This document shows, in pieces, positions 53,104-61,167 of a stretch of DNA of 64,000 bases; the stretch's first letter is position 1, and every line of letters begins with the position of its first letter. A model generated the notes under the pieces. That model saw only the letters and a list, made by a program, of their open reading frames with translations, had not been told where the DNA came from and made no database searches. The position numbers were made by a program, and so were the translations under genes. The stretch spans positions 244,906 through 308,905 of the forward strand of contig NZ_JAEDAJ010000004.1 in the NCBI RefSeq assembly GCF_016623465.1. The letters run 5' to 3'. The DNA comes from Brachybacterium halotolerans. GTDB taxonomy: Bacteria > Actinomycetota > Actinomycetes > Actinomycetales > Dermabacteraceae.

Positions 53104-54012
53104 TCAGGCGTCGTCGTTCATCGAGGAGGACGCGCGGAGCACCTCGGTGCGCAGCACGTCGATGTCGACGTCACCCTTCACGCCCGCGACCGAGCCGTCG
53201 AAGCGGGTCTGCCACAGCGCCCAGTCGCCCTGGACGGGCCGGGAGCCGTCGTTGTACAGCCAGTCGGGCCGGTCCTCGGTGGCGTCGAGTCCGTAGTGGT
53301 CGCGCCATTCGCGCGAGGAGTAGAGCACCACGCGGCGCCCCCAGGCCTTCTCGACGGCGTCGATGAAGGCTGCGACCTCCTCCTTCGCCTGCTTCGCCTC
53401 GGGACGCTTCTCGCAGGCCCCGTCGAACTCGAGGTCGAGGGCGGGCGGCAGGGCGTCGTCGCTCGGCGGCACGGCCGCGAGGAACGCCTTCGCCTGATCG
53501 GCGCCGGACGAGCACAGGGTGAAGTAGTGGTAGGCGCCGGGGGTCACGCCGGCGCCGCGCGCGCCGCTCCAGTTCGCGTTCAGCTGCGGGTCGGTGAAGC
53601 CGGTGCCCTCGGTGGCCTTGATGTACGCGAAGGAGATGCCGTCGCCCCGGACCTTCGTCCAGTCGATCTCGCCCTGGTGGGCGGAGACGTCGATGCCGAG
53701 GGCCTCCTCGCCGCCGAGGCTCGCGTCCTTCGGCAGCTGGGAGAGCGCCGCGGCGTCGGCCGGGGTGGCGGGGACGCTCATCGCGGAGTCGTCGGCCCCG
53801 CCGCCGAGCGCGCCCCCTCCCCCGCCGCCGTGGCGGCCCAGGATCGCGCTGCACGAGATCACGACCAGCAGGATCACGAGCGCGAGGCATCCGCCCGCGA
53901 CGATCTGGCGGCGTCGCACCTGCTCACGGGTGAACGTCCGGCGGGGCCGCGGGCGGGGGCGCACGGCGTCGCCGGGTCGTGGGGAGCGGTCGGGGGGCGG
54001 GGAGGACGTCAT
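53104..54012 (-). CDS. membrane-anchored GH25 lysozyme-like muramidase
   Basis: The 302-residue protein has a cytoplasmic basic tail, one transmembrane helix (37-59, IVAGGCLALVILLVVISCSAIL) and a Gly/Ser/Ala linker. An external GH25 domain follows: LGIDVSAHQGEIDWTKVRG, FAYIKATEGTGFTDPQLNANW, GAYHYFTLCSSGADQAKAFLA and the catalytic-region PALDLEFDG. It should cleave peptidoglycan glycan strands outside the membrane, perhaps in cell separation or spacer trimming. Two cysteines (TLCSS, GACEK) could form a disulfide. The anchor is unusual, as most GH25 enzymes are secreted. Confidence 0.85.
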   Translation of the reverse strand: MTSSPPPDRSPRPGDAVRPRPRPRRTFTREQVRRRQIVAGGCLALVILLVVISCSAILGRHGGGGGGALGGGADDSAMSVPATPADAAALSQLPKDASLGGEEALGIDVSAHQGEIDWTKVRGDGISFAYIKATEGTGFTDPQLNANWSGARGAGVTPGAYHYFTLCSSGADQAKAFLAAVPPSDDALPPALDLEFDGACEKRPEAKQAKEEVAAFIDAVEKAWGRRVVLYSSREWRDHYGLDATEDRPDWLYNDGSRPVQGDWALWQTRFDGSVAGVKGDVDIDVLRTEVLRASSSMNDDA

Positions 54013-54118
54013 CGGTCTCGGGGCCTCCGGTGGGGGCGGGTGGCGGGGTGCTCCGGGCGGCCGTGGTCCGGCGCGGGGGTCCGCGAGGACGGGCGGTCCG
54101 ATGCTCCGGCCGACGGGG

Positions 54119-54856
54119 TCAGCGGGCGTGCAGCTCGACGAAGGCGCGCAGCAGCTTCGCGGCGTGGTGGACGTCGACGGGACGCACGCGCGCGATCAGC
54201 TCCTCCTCCTCGGCGGGATCGAAGTAGCCGTTGTCGCGGTAGGCGCGGATGCGGCCGACGAGCCCGTCGTTGTCCAGCTCGGGATGGAACTGGGTAGCGT
54301 ACTGCGAGGTGCCCACGCGGAACATCTGCACGGGGCAGCCCTGGCCGGTGGCCAGCAGCACGGCGTGCTCGGGAAGCACGTGCACGGCCTCCTTGTGGCC
54401 CACGAAGGCGAGGAAGCTGTCGGGGACGCCGGAGGCCGTGACCAGCGGGTCCTCACGGCCGGCGTCGGTGAGCTCGACGTCGATGCCGCTCACGGGCTCC
54501 CCGTAGGTGCGGTCGACGATCGCGCCCTGGTGGACGCCCAGGGTCCCGACCCCGTAGCAGGCGCCGAAGAAGGGGAAGTCGGCCTCGACGACGCGGTCCA
54601 GCAGCTCCCCCAGCTCGCGCTCGGCGCGCACCTGGTCGGGGGATTTCGCGTCGGCGTCGTCCGAGGTGTTGTACGGGCTGCCGCCGACGATGATCCCCGA
54701 GATCGCCTCGAGGTCGATGGGCGGCATCGGCGTGCGGTCGAGCTGGATGTGCTGCAGCTGCTCGGGCGCGAGGCCCGTCAGGCGCAGCACGGCCTCGTAC
54801 TCGGACTGCGCGACCTCGTCCTCGGGACGGGTCGCGATGAGCAGGAACGGTTTCAC
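54119..54856 (-). CDS. class I glutamine amidotransferase-like protein (GMP-synthase GATase family)
   Basis: The 245-residue protein has the GATase catalytic elements: cysteine in FFGACYGVGTLG, and the His-Glu pair in ATQFHPELD. It also has the GGSPYNTSDD loop. Free-standing members of this family are often mis-annotated as GMP synthases. No synthetase domain follows here, so it is a gamma-glutamyl hydrolase-like or stand-alone amidotransferase. The GTG at 54856 was chosen because GACAAT lies six bases upstream and there is no ribosome-binding site; an ATG at 54880 would add eight residues. Confidence 0.82.
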   Translation of the reverse strand: MKPFLLIATRPEDEVAQSEYEAVLRLTGLAPEQLQHIQLDRTPMPPIDLEAISGIIVGGSPYNTSDDADAKSPDQVRAERELGELLDRVVEADFPFFGACYGVGTLGVHQGAIVDRTYGEPVSGIDVELTDAGREDPLVTASGVPDSFLAFVGHKEAVHVLPEHAVLLATGQGCPVQMFRVGTSQYATQFHPELDNDGLVGRIRAYRDNGYFDPAEEEELIARVRPVDVHHAAKLLRAFVELHAR

Positions 54857-54988
54857 CCGGTCATTGTCACTCAGGCGCACCGCCCGGAACGGACAGACGG
54901 CACACCTCGGCGCGGCGCGGCGTGCGGCCCATCGGCGTGCGGCCTATTCGCTCGCCATCCCCGGGCGCGCCCCGCTAGCGTCGCCGAG

Positions 54989-55779
54989 GTGAGCACGCTC
55001 CCCTCCACGAACCCCTACGAGGATCCCGAGTCCGCGCGGCTGTACGACGCCGAGAACTCCGGACGCGAGGACGTCGAGTTCTATCGGCGTCTGGCCCGCG
55101 AGCTGCGCGACGCCGCGGCGGGCGGGTCGGGCGCGCCCTTCACGGTCCTGGACATCGGCTGCGGCACGGGGGTGCTCGGCGTCGATCTCGCGGCCGACGG
55201 CCACCGCGTGATCGGCGTCGACCCCGCCGGGGCGATGCTCGAGGTCGCGCGCACGCGCCCCGGCGGTGAGCGCGCGACCTGGATCCTCGGCTCCGCCGAT
55301 GCCGCGCCGGAGGGCGAGGCGGACCTCGCGGTCATGACCGGGCACGCCGCCCAGCAGATCGCCCCGCGGACGCGTGGCGCACGCTGCTCAGGGACGCGCA
55401 TCGGGCGCTGCGGCCGGGCGGGTTGCTCGCCTTCGAGAGCCGCGACCCCCGACGGCGGGCGTGGGAGCGCTGGACACCGGAGAGCACGCGCGGCACCTTC
55501 CCCCATCCCGACGGCGGCGAGTTCACCAGCTGGGTCGAGCTCCTCGAGGTCGACGAGAGCGGGGCCGATGGGGTCGTCGAGACCCATCGTGGCGTCACGG
55601 AGCGCGAGGGGTCCGCGCGACGCAGCGCCGAGGAGACGCTGATCTTCCGGCCTCTCGACGTGCTGCGCGCGGACCTCGAATCCGCGGGCTTCGCCGTGGA
55701 GCAGGTGCACGGCGACTGGTCCGGCGGCCCCGTCACCGACGCGACCGCCGAGCTGATCCTCCTCGGGCGCCGGTCATGA
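54989..55779 (+). pseudogene. SAM-dependent methyltransferase gene with a frameshift
   Basis: The first part (from GTG 54989) reads VLDIGCGTGVLGVDLAADGHRVIGVDPAGAMLEVAR, the SAM-binding motifs of class I methyltransferases. At the CCCC run 55362-55365 the frame is lost. The rest of the family continues in the next frame: DAWRTLLRDAHRALRPGGLLAFESRDP, then the usual C-terminal region to a TGA at 55777-55779. One missing base in the C-run explains it. Total 791 bases is one short of a codon multiple. It may be a real inactivation or a sequencing error. TAGCGT lies seven bases before the GTG, suggesting a leaderless start. Confidence 0.85.
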
Positions 55780-56741
55780 GCTCGCAGGGCGACCGTCGGC
55801 CCGATCCCACCCCCGAGGCCGGGCCCGCGCCCGGGCCGACGCAGGAACCGCGGCCGTCGGACGCGCAGATCCTCGCCGCCCGGGATGCCTGGGCCGAGCG
55901 CCTGGGCCTGACGCTGGGCACGGCGTTCCCGGAGGGGTCGACCGGCTGGGTGGGCGCGGCGACGGGCGCCGGCGGCGAGGACCTGGTGCTCAAGGTCGCG
56001 TGGGCGCACGAGGAGGCCCGGGACGAGGCGCTCGGGATGAGCATCTGGTCCGCGGGAAGGGACTCCGGTCGGGATGCGCCCGGCCCGATCGTGCCGCACG
56101 TGCTCGAGGCCCGCCGCGAGGGCGCGCTCAGCGTGCTGCTCATGGAGCGCGTGCGACCCGGCGCGACGCTCGCGCGCAGCGGACTCCCGCCCCAGCAGGA
56201 GGACGAGGTGGTCGCGGGGCTGCTGCGTCACCTGTGGATCCCCGCCGACGACCTCCCCGGCGCACCCCAGCACGGCTTCCGCCCGCTCGCGCACATGTGC
56301 GCCTGGTGGGCCGACGAGGCCGCCGAGCGCCTCGCCCGCGACTCCCGCGGTCTGCCGGAAGAGCTGGTGCGACGGGGCCTGGACCTGTTCCGCGCGCTCC
56401 CCCGCGAGCGCGGCGTCCCGGAGGTGCTGCTGGCGACCGATCTGCACCACCACAACGTGCTCGCAGCGGACGGCGAGGTACCGGACCGCGGCGTTTCCTG
56501 GCGGGCCATCGACCCGAAGCCCTACGTGGGCGATCCGCACTACGACCTGCTCCAGCACATGTTCAACGCCGAGGACCGCCTGGTCGAGGACCCGTCGGGC
56601 TTCAGCGCCCGGATGGCGCACCTGACCGGCCTCGACCCGGAGAGGACGGCGCGCTGGCTCCTCGCGCGCTGCGTCCAGGAGGCGCCCGGAGCCGACGCCG
56701 CCGCCCGCGCGGCGATGCGCCTCGCTGCCGACGGGGTCTGA
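55776..56741 (+). CDS. aminoglycoside/streptomycin 6-phosphotransferase-like kinase
   Basis: The 321-residue protein has a disordered 45-residue front. A bilobal APH-like kinase follows: DLVLKVAWAHEEARDEALGMSIW, LSVLLMERVRPGATL and the catalytic loop LLATDLHHHNVLAADGE. IDPKPYVGDPHYDLLQHMFN is the Mg-binding aspartate segment seen in APH(6)-type enzymes. Many chromosomal members phosphorylate unknown metabolites, so drug resistance is not shown. The ATG overlaps the methyltransferase stop (ATGA), so the two would be co-translated. Confidence 0.82.
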   Translation: MSSQGDRRPDPTPEAGPAPGPTQEPRPSDAQILAARDAWAERLGLTLGTAFPEGSTGWVGAATGAGGEDLVLKVAWAHEEARDEALGMSIWSAGRDSGRDAPGPIVPHVLEARREGALSVLLMERVRPGATLARSGLPPQQEDEVVAGLLRHLWIPADDLPGAPQHGFRPLAHMCAWWADEAAERLARDSRGLPEELVRRGLDLFRALPRERGVPEVLLATDLHHHNVLAADGEVPDRGVSWRAIDPKPYVGDPHYDLLQHMFNAEDRLVEDPSGFSARMAHLTGLDPERTARWLLARCVQEAPGADAAARAAMRLAADGV

Positions 56742-56849
56742 CCGGGCGCCCGGACCACCCGGACCCGCCGGTCCGACTCCTGCGCGGCCCGGCGTGACTC
56801 CCGCGTGGCTCTGCGTGACTCTGCGCGGCCCTGCGCGGCGACTGCGCGA

Positions 56850-57722
56850 TTACCGGGTGCGCTCCCATGGAGCGGGCTCGTACCGGGCGAGGCCCGGCGC
56901 GGCCTGCTCGACCTGCGCGCGCAGGAACGGCTGGAGCGTCGGCCCCCATCGGCTGTTCAGCCGGTTCAACTCTGCGAACATCGTGCCGACGGGCCAGCGC
57001 AACGGCATGAGCTCCGCGGGAAGATGGGGGTCGGCGAGGACGACGCGCAGCACCTGCTGGTAGAGCGCGTTCCACTGTCCGAACACGTCCCAGAGCGGCG
57101 CGTCGTCCGCAGGGCGGCCTGCGAGCTCGACGCTCCCCCGCAGCGCACGGATCCGCGCCGTGAGGTCCTCGGCGCGACGGCCGACCTCGGCGAGATCCCA
57201 CGTCGCCTCCGCCATGCCCCGCGCCTCCTCGATGCTCTCGGGGGTGATCTGCACACGGTGGACCAGGGCTCCCTCGGGCACCTCGCCCAGCTGGCCGAGC
57301 ACGGTGTCCGCCTCTGCCCGGGCGCTGATCAGGACACCGGGGCGCAGGGAGCCGAACCCGTGGAAGTCGGCGTAGTAGGTGAGGCGGTCGCGGAACCAGC
57401 GGGCGCTCTCGGGGACTTGGTGGAGGAGGCCGTGGAAGCTTCCTGACCACGTGGCCGGCGTCGCGGTGCCTTCGATCTGGCGGTATCGGCGCGCGAGCGG
57501 AGCGCCCAAGGAGTAGAGGCCCACGCGTCCGTGCCGCTCGACGTCGAGGCGGCCCATCCTCACCATCTTCGCGAGCGTGCTGCGCGCCGCGGACTCGGTC
57601 ATGTGGAGGCGGCCGAGCAAATGCAGCAGGCCCGGGCCGGGAAGGCTCGCGGCGGTGAGCGCACCGAAGACGAAGCCGACGTCCTGTGCGCGGTCGGTGC
57701 GTCGATAGCGTTCCAGATCCAT
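56850..57722 (-). CDS. PaaX-like transcriptional regulator
   Basis: The 290-residue protein begins with a winged helix (GALTAASLPGPGLLHLLGRLHMTESAARSTLAKMVRMGRLDVERHGRVGLYSLGA), then PaaX-type central and C-terminal regions (WRVVLTG-like WSGSFHGLLHQVPESARWFRDRLTYY and a final helical block ending QVEQAAPGLARYEPAPWERTR). PaaX proteins repress phenylacetate or other degradation genes in response to acyl-CoA. No such genes are close by. The ATG at 57722 is preferred over the GTG at 57737. Confidence 0.8.
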   Translation of the reverse strand: MDLERYRRTDRAQDVGFVFGALTAASLPGPGLLHLLGRLHMTESAARSTLAKMVRMGRLDVERHGRVGLYSLGAPLARRYRQIEGTATPATWSGSFHGLLHQVPESARWFRDRLTYYADFHGFGSLRPGVLISARAEADTVLGQLGEVPEGALVHRVQITPESIEEARGMAEATWDLAEVGRRAEDLTARIRALRGSVELAGRPADDAPLWDVFGQWNALYQQVLRVVLADPHLPAELMPLRWPVGTMFAELNRLNSRWGPTLQPFLRAQVEQAAPGLARYEPAPWERTR

Positions 57723-57869
57723 CACCGTTGCCCTCACGTTCCGTGCAGAAGTGGCCCTGGCTCGCCGCCGACTCTACCGTGAGAACACGTCTGGTCTGCG
57801 ACGATGCCGCGCTTCTGCGGCATCCGGACAGGTCGGCACCGCAGCACAGGAACTCGCATGGAGGTTCCC

Positions 57870-58103
57870 ATGAGCTCGAACCAGATCTATACCCGCGCCG
57901 CCCTGAACGGCGCCGTCGCCGGAGTGATCGCCCTGGCCGCAGCGATCATCGGATTCGGCGCCCTGGGCGGCGCGTCGGTGGGCAGCGCGCTCCTGCTCGG
58001 CATCGCCTTCGGCGTGGTCGTGTTCGCGCTCGTGGGCGCGATCAACTACTTCGTCCTGCGTGCGAAGCACCCGCGCGAGCGTCCGCCGGAGCGCACGGCC
58101 TGA
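57870..58103 (+). CDS. small integral membrane protein
   Basis: The 77-residue protein has two transmembrane helices (GAVAGVIALAAAIIGFGAL and SALLLGIAFGVVVFALVGAINYFVL), joined by a glycine-rich turn, and a basic Arg/Lys tail. The GGAGG six bases before the ATG at 57870 sets the start; an in-frame ATG at 57858 lies at the ribosome-binding site itself. Small two-helix membrane proteins of this kind are common in actinobacteria with no known role. It is divergent from the PaaX-like gene. Confidence 0.6.
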   Translation: MSSNQIYTRAALNGAVAGVIALAAAIIGFGALGGASVGSALLLGIAFGVVVFALVGAINYFVLRAKHPRERPPERTA

Positions 58104-58108
58104 CGCAC

Positions 58109-58128
58109 GCCGGAGCCACGGCTCCGGC
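58109..58128. terminator. hairpin after the small membrane protein
   Basis: GCCGGAGC and GCTCCGGC form a perfect 8-bp stem with a CACG tetraloop, five bases after the stop of the small membrane protein gene. No T-run follows. Confidence 0.5.
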
Positions 58129-58156
58129 GCAGAGAGACCCCTCTGTGGTGGTGGGG

Positions 58157-58188
58157 CGGGCCGCGGAGCAGCGTCGCTCCGCGGCCCG
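58157..58188. terminator. hairpin after the GNAT gene
   Basis: CGGGCCGCGGAGC and GCTCCGCGGCCCG form a perfect 13-bp stem with an AGCGTC loop, 15 bases beyond the stop of the convergent GNAT gene. It probably ends that transcript, and with the other hairpin separates the two convergent genes. Confidence 0.55.
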
Positions 58189-58202
58189 GGAGGACGAGGC
58201 GC

Positions 58203-58949
58203 TCAGACGGTCTCGGCGCCTGCCGGTGGAGCGCCGAGGAGGGCGCGCAGCTCCGGGGTGAGTCCCTCGACCTCGACGCTCCGGGAACCGCGCCGGAAGG
58301 TCTGCGGGGTGACGAGGAACCGCTGATGCTCGACGGCTCGGCCGTTCTGCTCGATGATCTCGGTGCCGTCGTCGACGTAGCCGCAGGAGCGCGAGACGCC
58401 GTACGAGCGCTCGTTGCCGACGACCGCCGCCGACTCCGCCCGCACCGCACCCAGGTGGTCGAAGGCGAGGACGAGCACTGCCCGGCGCATGAGGCCGCCG
58501 TAGCCGCGCCCCTGCATGTCCCGGGTGAGCCAGGACCCCGAGGTCACGGTGCGGCGCACGGCGAACTGCTTCCCTTTGACGTCCTGGCAGCCGATCAGCC
58601 GGCCGTCGGCCCAGATGCCCAGGGGCAGCGACCAGCTCTCCGGGGAGAGCTCGCTGCGCAGGCGCCACTGGAACCGCATCGCCTCGCGGATCCGCTCCTG
58701 CTCCGGCCGCGCATACCAGGGGAAGACGTGCGGGGCGTCGGGGTCGACGAAGATCGGCCGACGCAGCAGCTCGGCGTACTCCGGGAGGTCGCGGTCGGCG
58801 AGGACCCGCAGGGTGAGCGGACCGGAGCGCACCCGCAGGGCGAAGGGCGGGTGCAGGGCGTCGAGGTCCTGGGGCGGTCCGACGGGCGAGGACCGGTCGG
58901 GCAGGGCCTGGTCGGGCAGGGGCTGGTCGGGCGTCGGCGAGGCGGGCAT
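58203..58949 (-). CDS. GNAT family N-acetyltransferase (RimJ/RimL type)
   Basis: The 248-residue protein has a Pro-rich N-terminal tail and a RimJ/RimL-type GNAT fold: LTLRVLADRDLPEYAELL, TSGSWLTRDMQGRGYGGLMRRAVLVLAFDHLGAVRAESAAV and NERSYGVSRSCGYVDDGTEIIEQNGRAVEHQRFLV. These enzymes acetylate protein N-termini, other amines or antibiotics; the substrate here is unknown. TACTCT ends six bases before the ATG, so the transcript is probably leaderless. Confidence 0.85.
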   Translation of the reverse strand: MPASPTPDQPLPDQALPDRSSPVGPPQDLDALHPPFALRVRSGPLTLRVLADRDLPEYAELLRRPIFVDPDAPHVFPWYARPEQERIREAMRFQWRLRSELSPESWSLPLGIWADGRLIGCQDVKGKQFAVRRTVTSGSWLTRDMQGRGYGGLMRRAVLVLAFDHLGAVRAESAAVVGNERSYGVSRSCGYVDDGTEIIEQNGRAVEHQRFLVTPQTFRRGSRSVEVEGLTPELRALLGAPPAGAETV

Positions 58950-58955
58950 GCGCCC

Positions 58956-58975
58956 AGAGTAGATGCGCCTACCCT
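58956..58975. promoter_or_regulatory. back-to-back -10 boxes of two divergent leaderless promoters
   Basis: AGAGTA (58956-58961, minus-strand TACTCT) and TACCCT (58970-58975, plus strand) each lie six bases before the start codons at 58949 and 58982. The start codons are only 32 bases apart. The two RNA polymerases would compete for one short site. Confidence 0.55.
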
Positions 58976-58981
58976 GCCCTC

Positions 58982-59626
58982 ATGAGCATCGATGTGCTGC
59001 TGAGCGGGTTCGACCCCTTCGCGGGGGCCGCGACGAACGAGTCATGGGAGTCCGTGCGGCGGGCCGCGCCGCTGCTGGAGGCCCGAGGGCTGAGCGTGGG
59101 GACGGTGCGCCTCCCGGTCGTGTTCTCCCGCGGGGCCGACCTGCTGCTCGAGCAGGTCGCGGCCCGGTCGCCGCGGCTCGTGATCGCGACCGGTCTCGCC
59201 GCGGGACGGCGCGCGATCACCCCCGAGCGGGTCGCGATCAACGTGCAGGACGCACGCATCGCCGACAACGACGGCCGCTCCCCCATCGACGCCCCCTGCG
59301 TGGACGGCGGACCCGTCGGCTATTTCTCGACCCTGCCGATCAAGGCGATGGTCGAGTCCGCGCGGGAGCTGGACGTGCCGGCCGCGGTCTCGCAGTCGGC
59401 CGGGACGTACGTGTGCAACGACGTGTTCTACCGGCTGTGCCACGCACTGCAGGCGGACGCGAGCGAGGCCGGCGATCGCGGCGTCGCCGTCCGCGGCGGG
59501 TTCGTGCACGTCCCGTCGGCCGACGTGGTGGGCGCTGAGGACGCCGCGCGAGCCCTGGTGGGGATGATCGAGGCCGCCCTGCGGTCGGATCAGGACCTCC
59601 GGATCACCGGCGGTGTGGAGTCCTGA
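58982..59626 (+). CDS. pcp: pyroglutamyl-peptidase I
   Basis: The 214-residue cysteine protease has LLSGFDPFAGAATNESWE at the N-terminus and the catalytic triad E82 (PERVAIN), C145 (SAGTYVCND) and H176 (FVHVPS), at the usual family spacing. It removes N-terminal pyroglutamate from peptides and is cytoplasmic. Its start shares a 32-base gap with the divergent GNAT gene. The unusual 274-base spacer follows its stop. Confidence 0.93.
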   Translation: MSIDVLLSGFDPFAGAATNESWESVRRAAPLLEARGLSVGTVRLPVVFSRGADLLLEQVAARSPRLVIATGLAAGRRAITPERVAINVQDARIADNDGRSPIDAPCVDGGPVGYFSTLPIKAMVESARELDVPAAVSQSAGTYVCNDVFYRLCHALQADASEAGDRGVAVRGGFVHVPSADVVGAEDAARALVGMIEAALRSDQDLRITGGVES

Positions 59627-59900
59627 GAGGGTTTTCCACAGAGAACTCCACACCTGGGGACGAATGACAGGTTTGTGATTCCGCACGGTGGAGCGCTTCG
59701 TACCGCAGGTCATGGGGGCTGTCGCACCATGCCGACGCCTCTCGGACACCTCCGGTCCACAGGTTCAAGGCCTCCGTCCCCCGCGGTTCCACACACGGTC
59801 GGCGGTTGTCCCCAAAGTTATCCACAACTGGGGATAATCACAGGCGTGTGATTCCACAGCCGGGGCCCCCCGTCGGCCGTCGGACCCGCGGCCCCGCGCC
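59627..59900. other. intergenic spacer with DnaA-box-like sites and two direct repeats
   Basis: No gene is seen here. TTTTCCACA (59632-59640) and TTATCCACA (59818-59826) both fit the DnaA box. A third, TTATCCCCA, is inverted at 59829-59837. Two diverged direct repeats contain the boxes: 59647-59685 and 59821-59858 both read CCACA-CTGGGGA, then ACAGG--TGTGATTCC-CA, about 80% identical. The spacer is AT-richer than its flanks. dnaA, dnaN and gyrB are not in the window, so this is not the usual oriC setting. Confidence 0.5.
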
Positions 59901-60992
59901 TCAGAGCAGCGGCAGGTACCCGGCGGGGACCGTCGCGATCTTCACCGCGATGAGCACGAGGCACAGCACGAGCCCGGCGGCGAGCACGCCTCCGTGGATG
60001 AGCGCCGAGCGGCGCGCGAGCGCCGCGCGGTCGGCACCGGGGCTCGCCTTCGGACGCAGCGCGAACATCACCGCGGTCAGCGCCGTGCCCATCACCAGAC
60101 CGCCCAGGTGCCCCTGCCAGGAGATGTTGGGGATCGTGAAGGTGATGACGAGGTTCAGCCCGATCAGCACGAGGATCTGCGTGGTCTCCGCGCCCATCCG
60201 CCGGTTCACGATGAGCAGCGTCCCGAACAGGCCGAAGATGCCGCCACTCGCGCCGAGCGTCGCCCCGACCCACGAGGAGGGGTTCGCCGGGTCCGCGAAC
60301 AGGAGCACGGCCACCTGCCCCGCGAACAGCGAGAGCATGAAGATCGCACCGAATCGCCAGTGCCCGAGCGTGCGCTCGAGGTGCGTGCCCACCAGGTACA
60401 TCGCGTACATGTTCAGCAGCAGATGGAACACGCCGCCGTGGAGGAACCCGGTGGTGATCAGGGTCCACGGCATCGCGAGGGTGCGCACGGGGGCGTAGAT
60501 GAGGGCCTGCTCGACGGCGCCCCCGGGGATCAGGGTCTGGCCGAGGAACAGCACCACGCACAGGCCGATCACGCCGTAGGTGAGGAACGGGGTGGAGCTG
60601 CCCATGCGCCCACCGGCCATGTTGCGCGGGCTCGCGGAGCGCTGCTGCGCGGCGAGCTCTTTCTCGCAGTCCACGCAGAGCATCCCCACCGGTGCGGGGC
60701 GCTGGCACTCGCCGCACGCGGGCCGGCCGCAGCGCTTGCAGCGCACGTAGCTCACGCGGTCGGGGTGGCGGGGGCACACGGGTGCTCCCGCCTGGTCGCC
60801 TCCCGGGATCTCGTGCGCGGGCAGGGAGGGATCGTCCGGGGCTCCTGCGGAGGAGCCGCCCACTCCGGCCGCGGCGCCGTCGGCTCCTCCGGCGCGTTCG
60901 GCGTCGTCGGCCGAGTAGCCGTAGCTGGGTCGCGGGCGCTCGGCGGGATCCGGGTCGTCGGCGCCGTAGCCGTAGGTGGGTCGGTTCTCCAT
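59901..60992 (-). CDS. rhomboid-family intramembrane serine protease with N-terminal zinc ribbon
   Basis: The 363-residue protein has a disordered Tyr/Gly-rich front (TYGYGADD) and a cysteine-rich zinc domain (CPRHPDR-VRCKRCGRPACGEC-CVDCEKE; about 75-125). Seven helices follow with the rhomboid signatures HGGVFHLLLNMYAMYLVG, catalytic serine in GASGGIFG and histidine in WQGHLGG. This architecture is common in actinobacteria. The protease cuts membrane proteins within helices, but the substrate is unknown. It lies next to the DnaA-box-like spacer, and no cell-division genes flank it here. Confidence 0.9.
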   Translation of the reverse strand: MENRPTYGYGADDPDPAERPRPSYGYSADDAERAGGADGAAAGVGGSSAGAPDDPSLPAHEIPGGDQAGAPVCPRHPDRVSYVRCKRCGRPACGECQRPAPVGMLCVDCEKELAAQQRSASPRNMAGGRMGSSTPFLTYGVIGLCVVLFLGQTLIPGGAVEQALIYAPVRTLAMPWTLITTGFLHGGVFHLLLNMYAMYLVGTHLERTLGHWRFGAIFMLSLFAGQVAVLLFADPANPSSWVGATLGASGGIFGLFGTLLIVNRRMGAETTQILVLIGLNLVITFTIPNISWQGHLGGLVMGTALTAVMFALRPKASPGADRAALARRSALIHGGVLAAGLVLCLVLIAVKIATVPAGYLPLL

Positions 60993-61058
60993 GCCCCCAT
61001 TCCTACATGAGGCGCCGGGGAGCACGCCGAGGCGCGGCGGGGCTGCGGGTCACAGGTC

Positions 61059-61105
61059 GAATACATCGAACGGTTGATTCCGTCCGACGAGGCCGTTCCT
61101 AGCGT
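61059..61105 (+). promoter_or_regulatory. candidate promoter and operator of the MMPL gene
   Basis: GAATACATCGAACGGTTGATTC (61059-61080) is a partly palindromic site. GAACGG and CCGTTC recur 19 bases apart (61068-61098). TAGCGT (61100-61105) fits a -10 box, with a leader of about 55 bases to the start. A similar CGAAACGGTTG block lies just before the next gene start at the window's right edge. Confidence 0.4.
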
Positions 61106-61167
61106 GGATCGCGTACCGCGGCGCAAGTCGCCGCGGCCCCCAGAACCCAGCGCGACCAGGAAGAACG

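Noticed and set aside
55776..56741. Calling this a clinically relevant streptomycin resistance gene.
   Set aside because: The fold fits APH(6)-type kinases, but many chromosomal relatives have no resistance role, and sequence alone cannot show substrate.
59627..59900. The true chromosomal origin oriC.
   Set aside because: The dnaA, dnaN, recF, gyrB or rpmH genes that normally flank oriC are absent from the whole 64 kb. DnaA-box-like sites alone are not enough.
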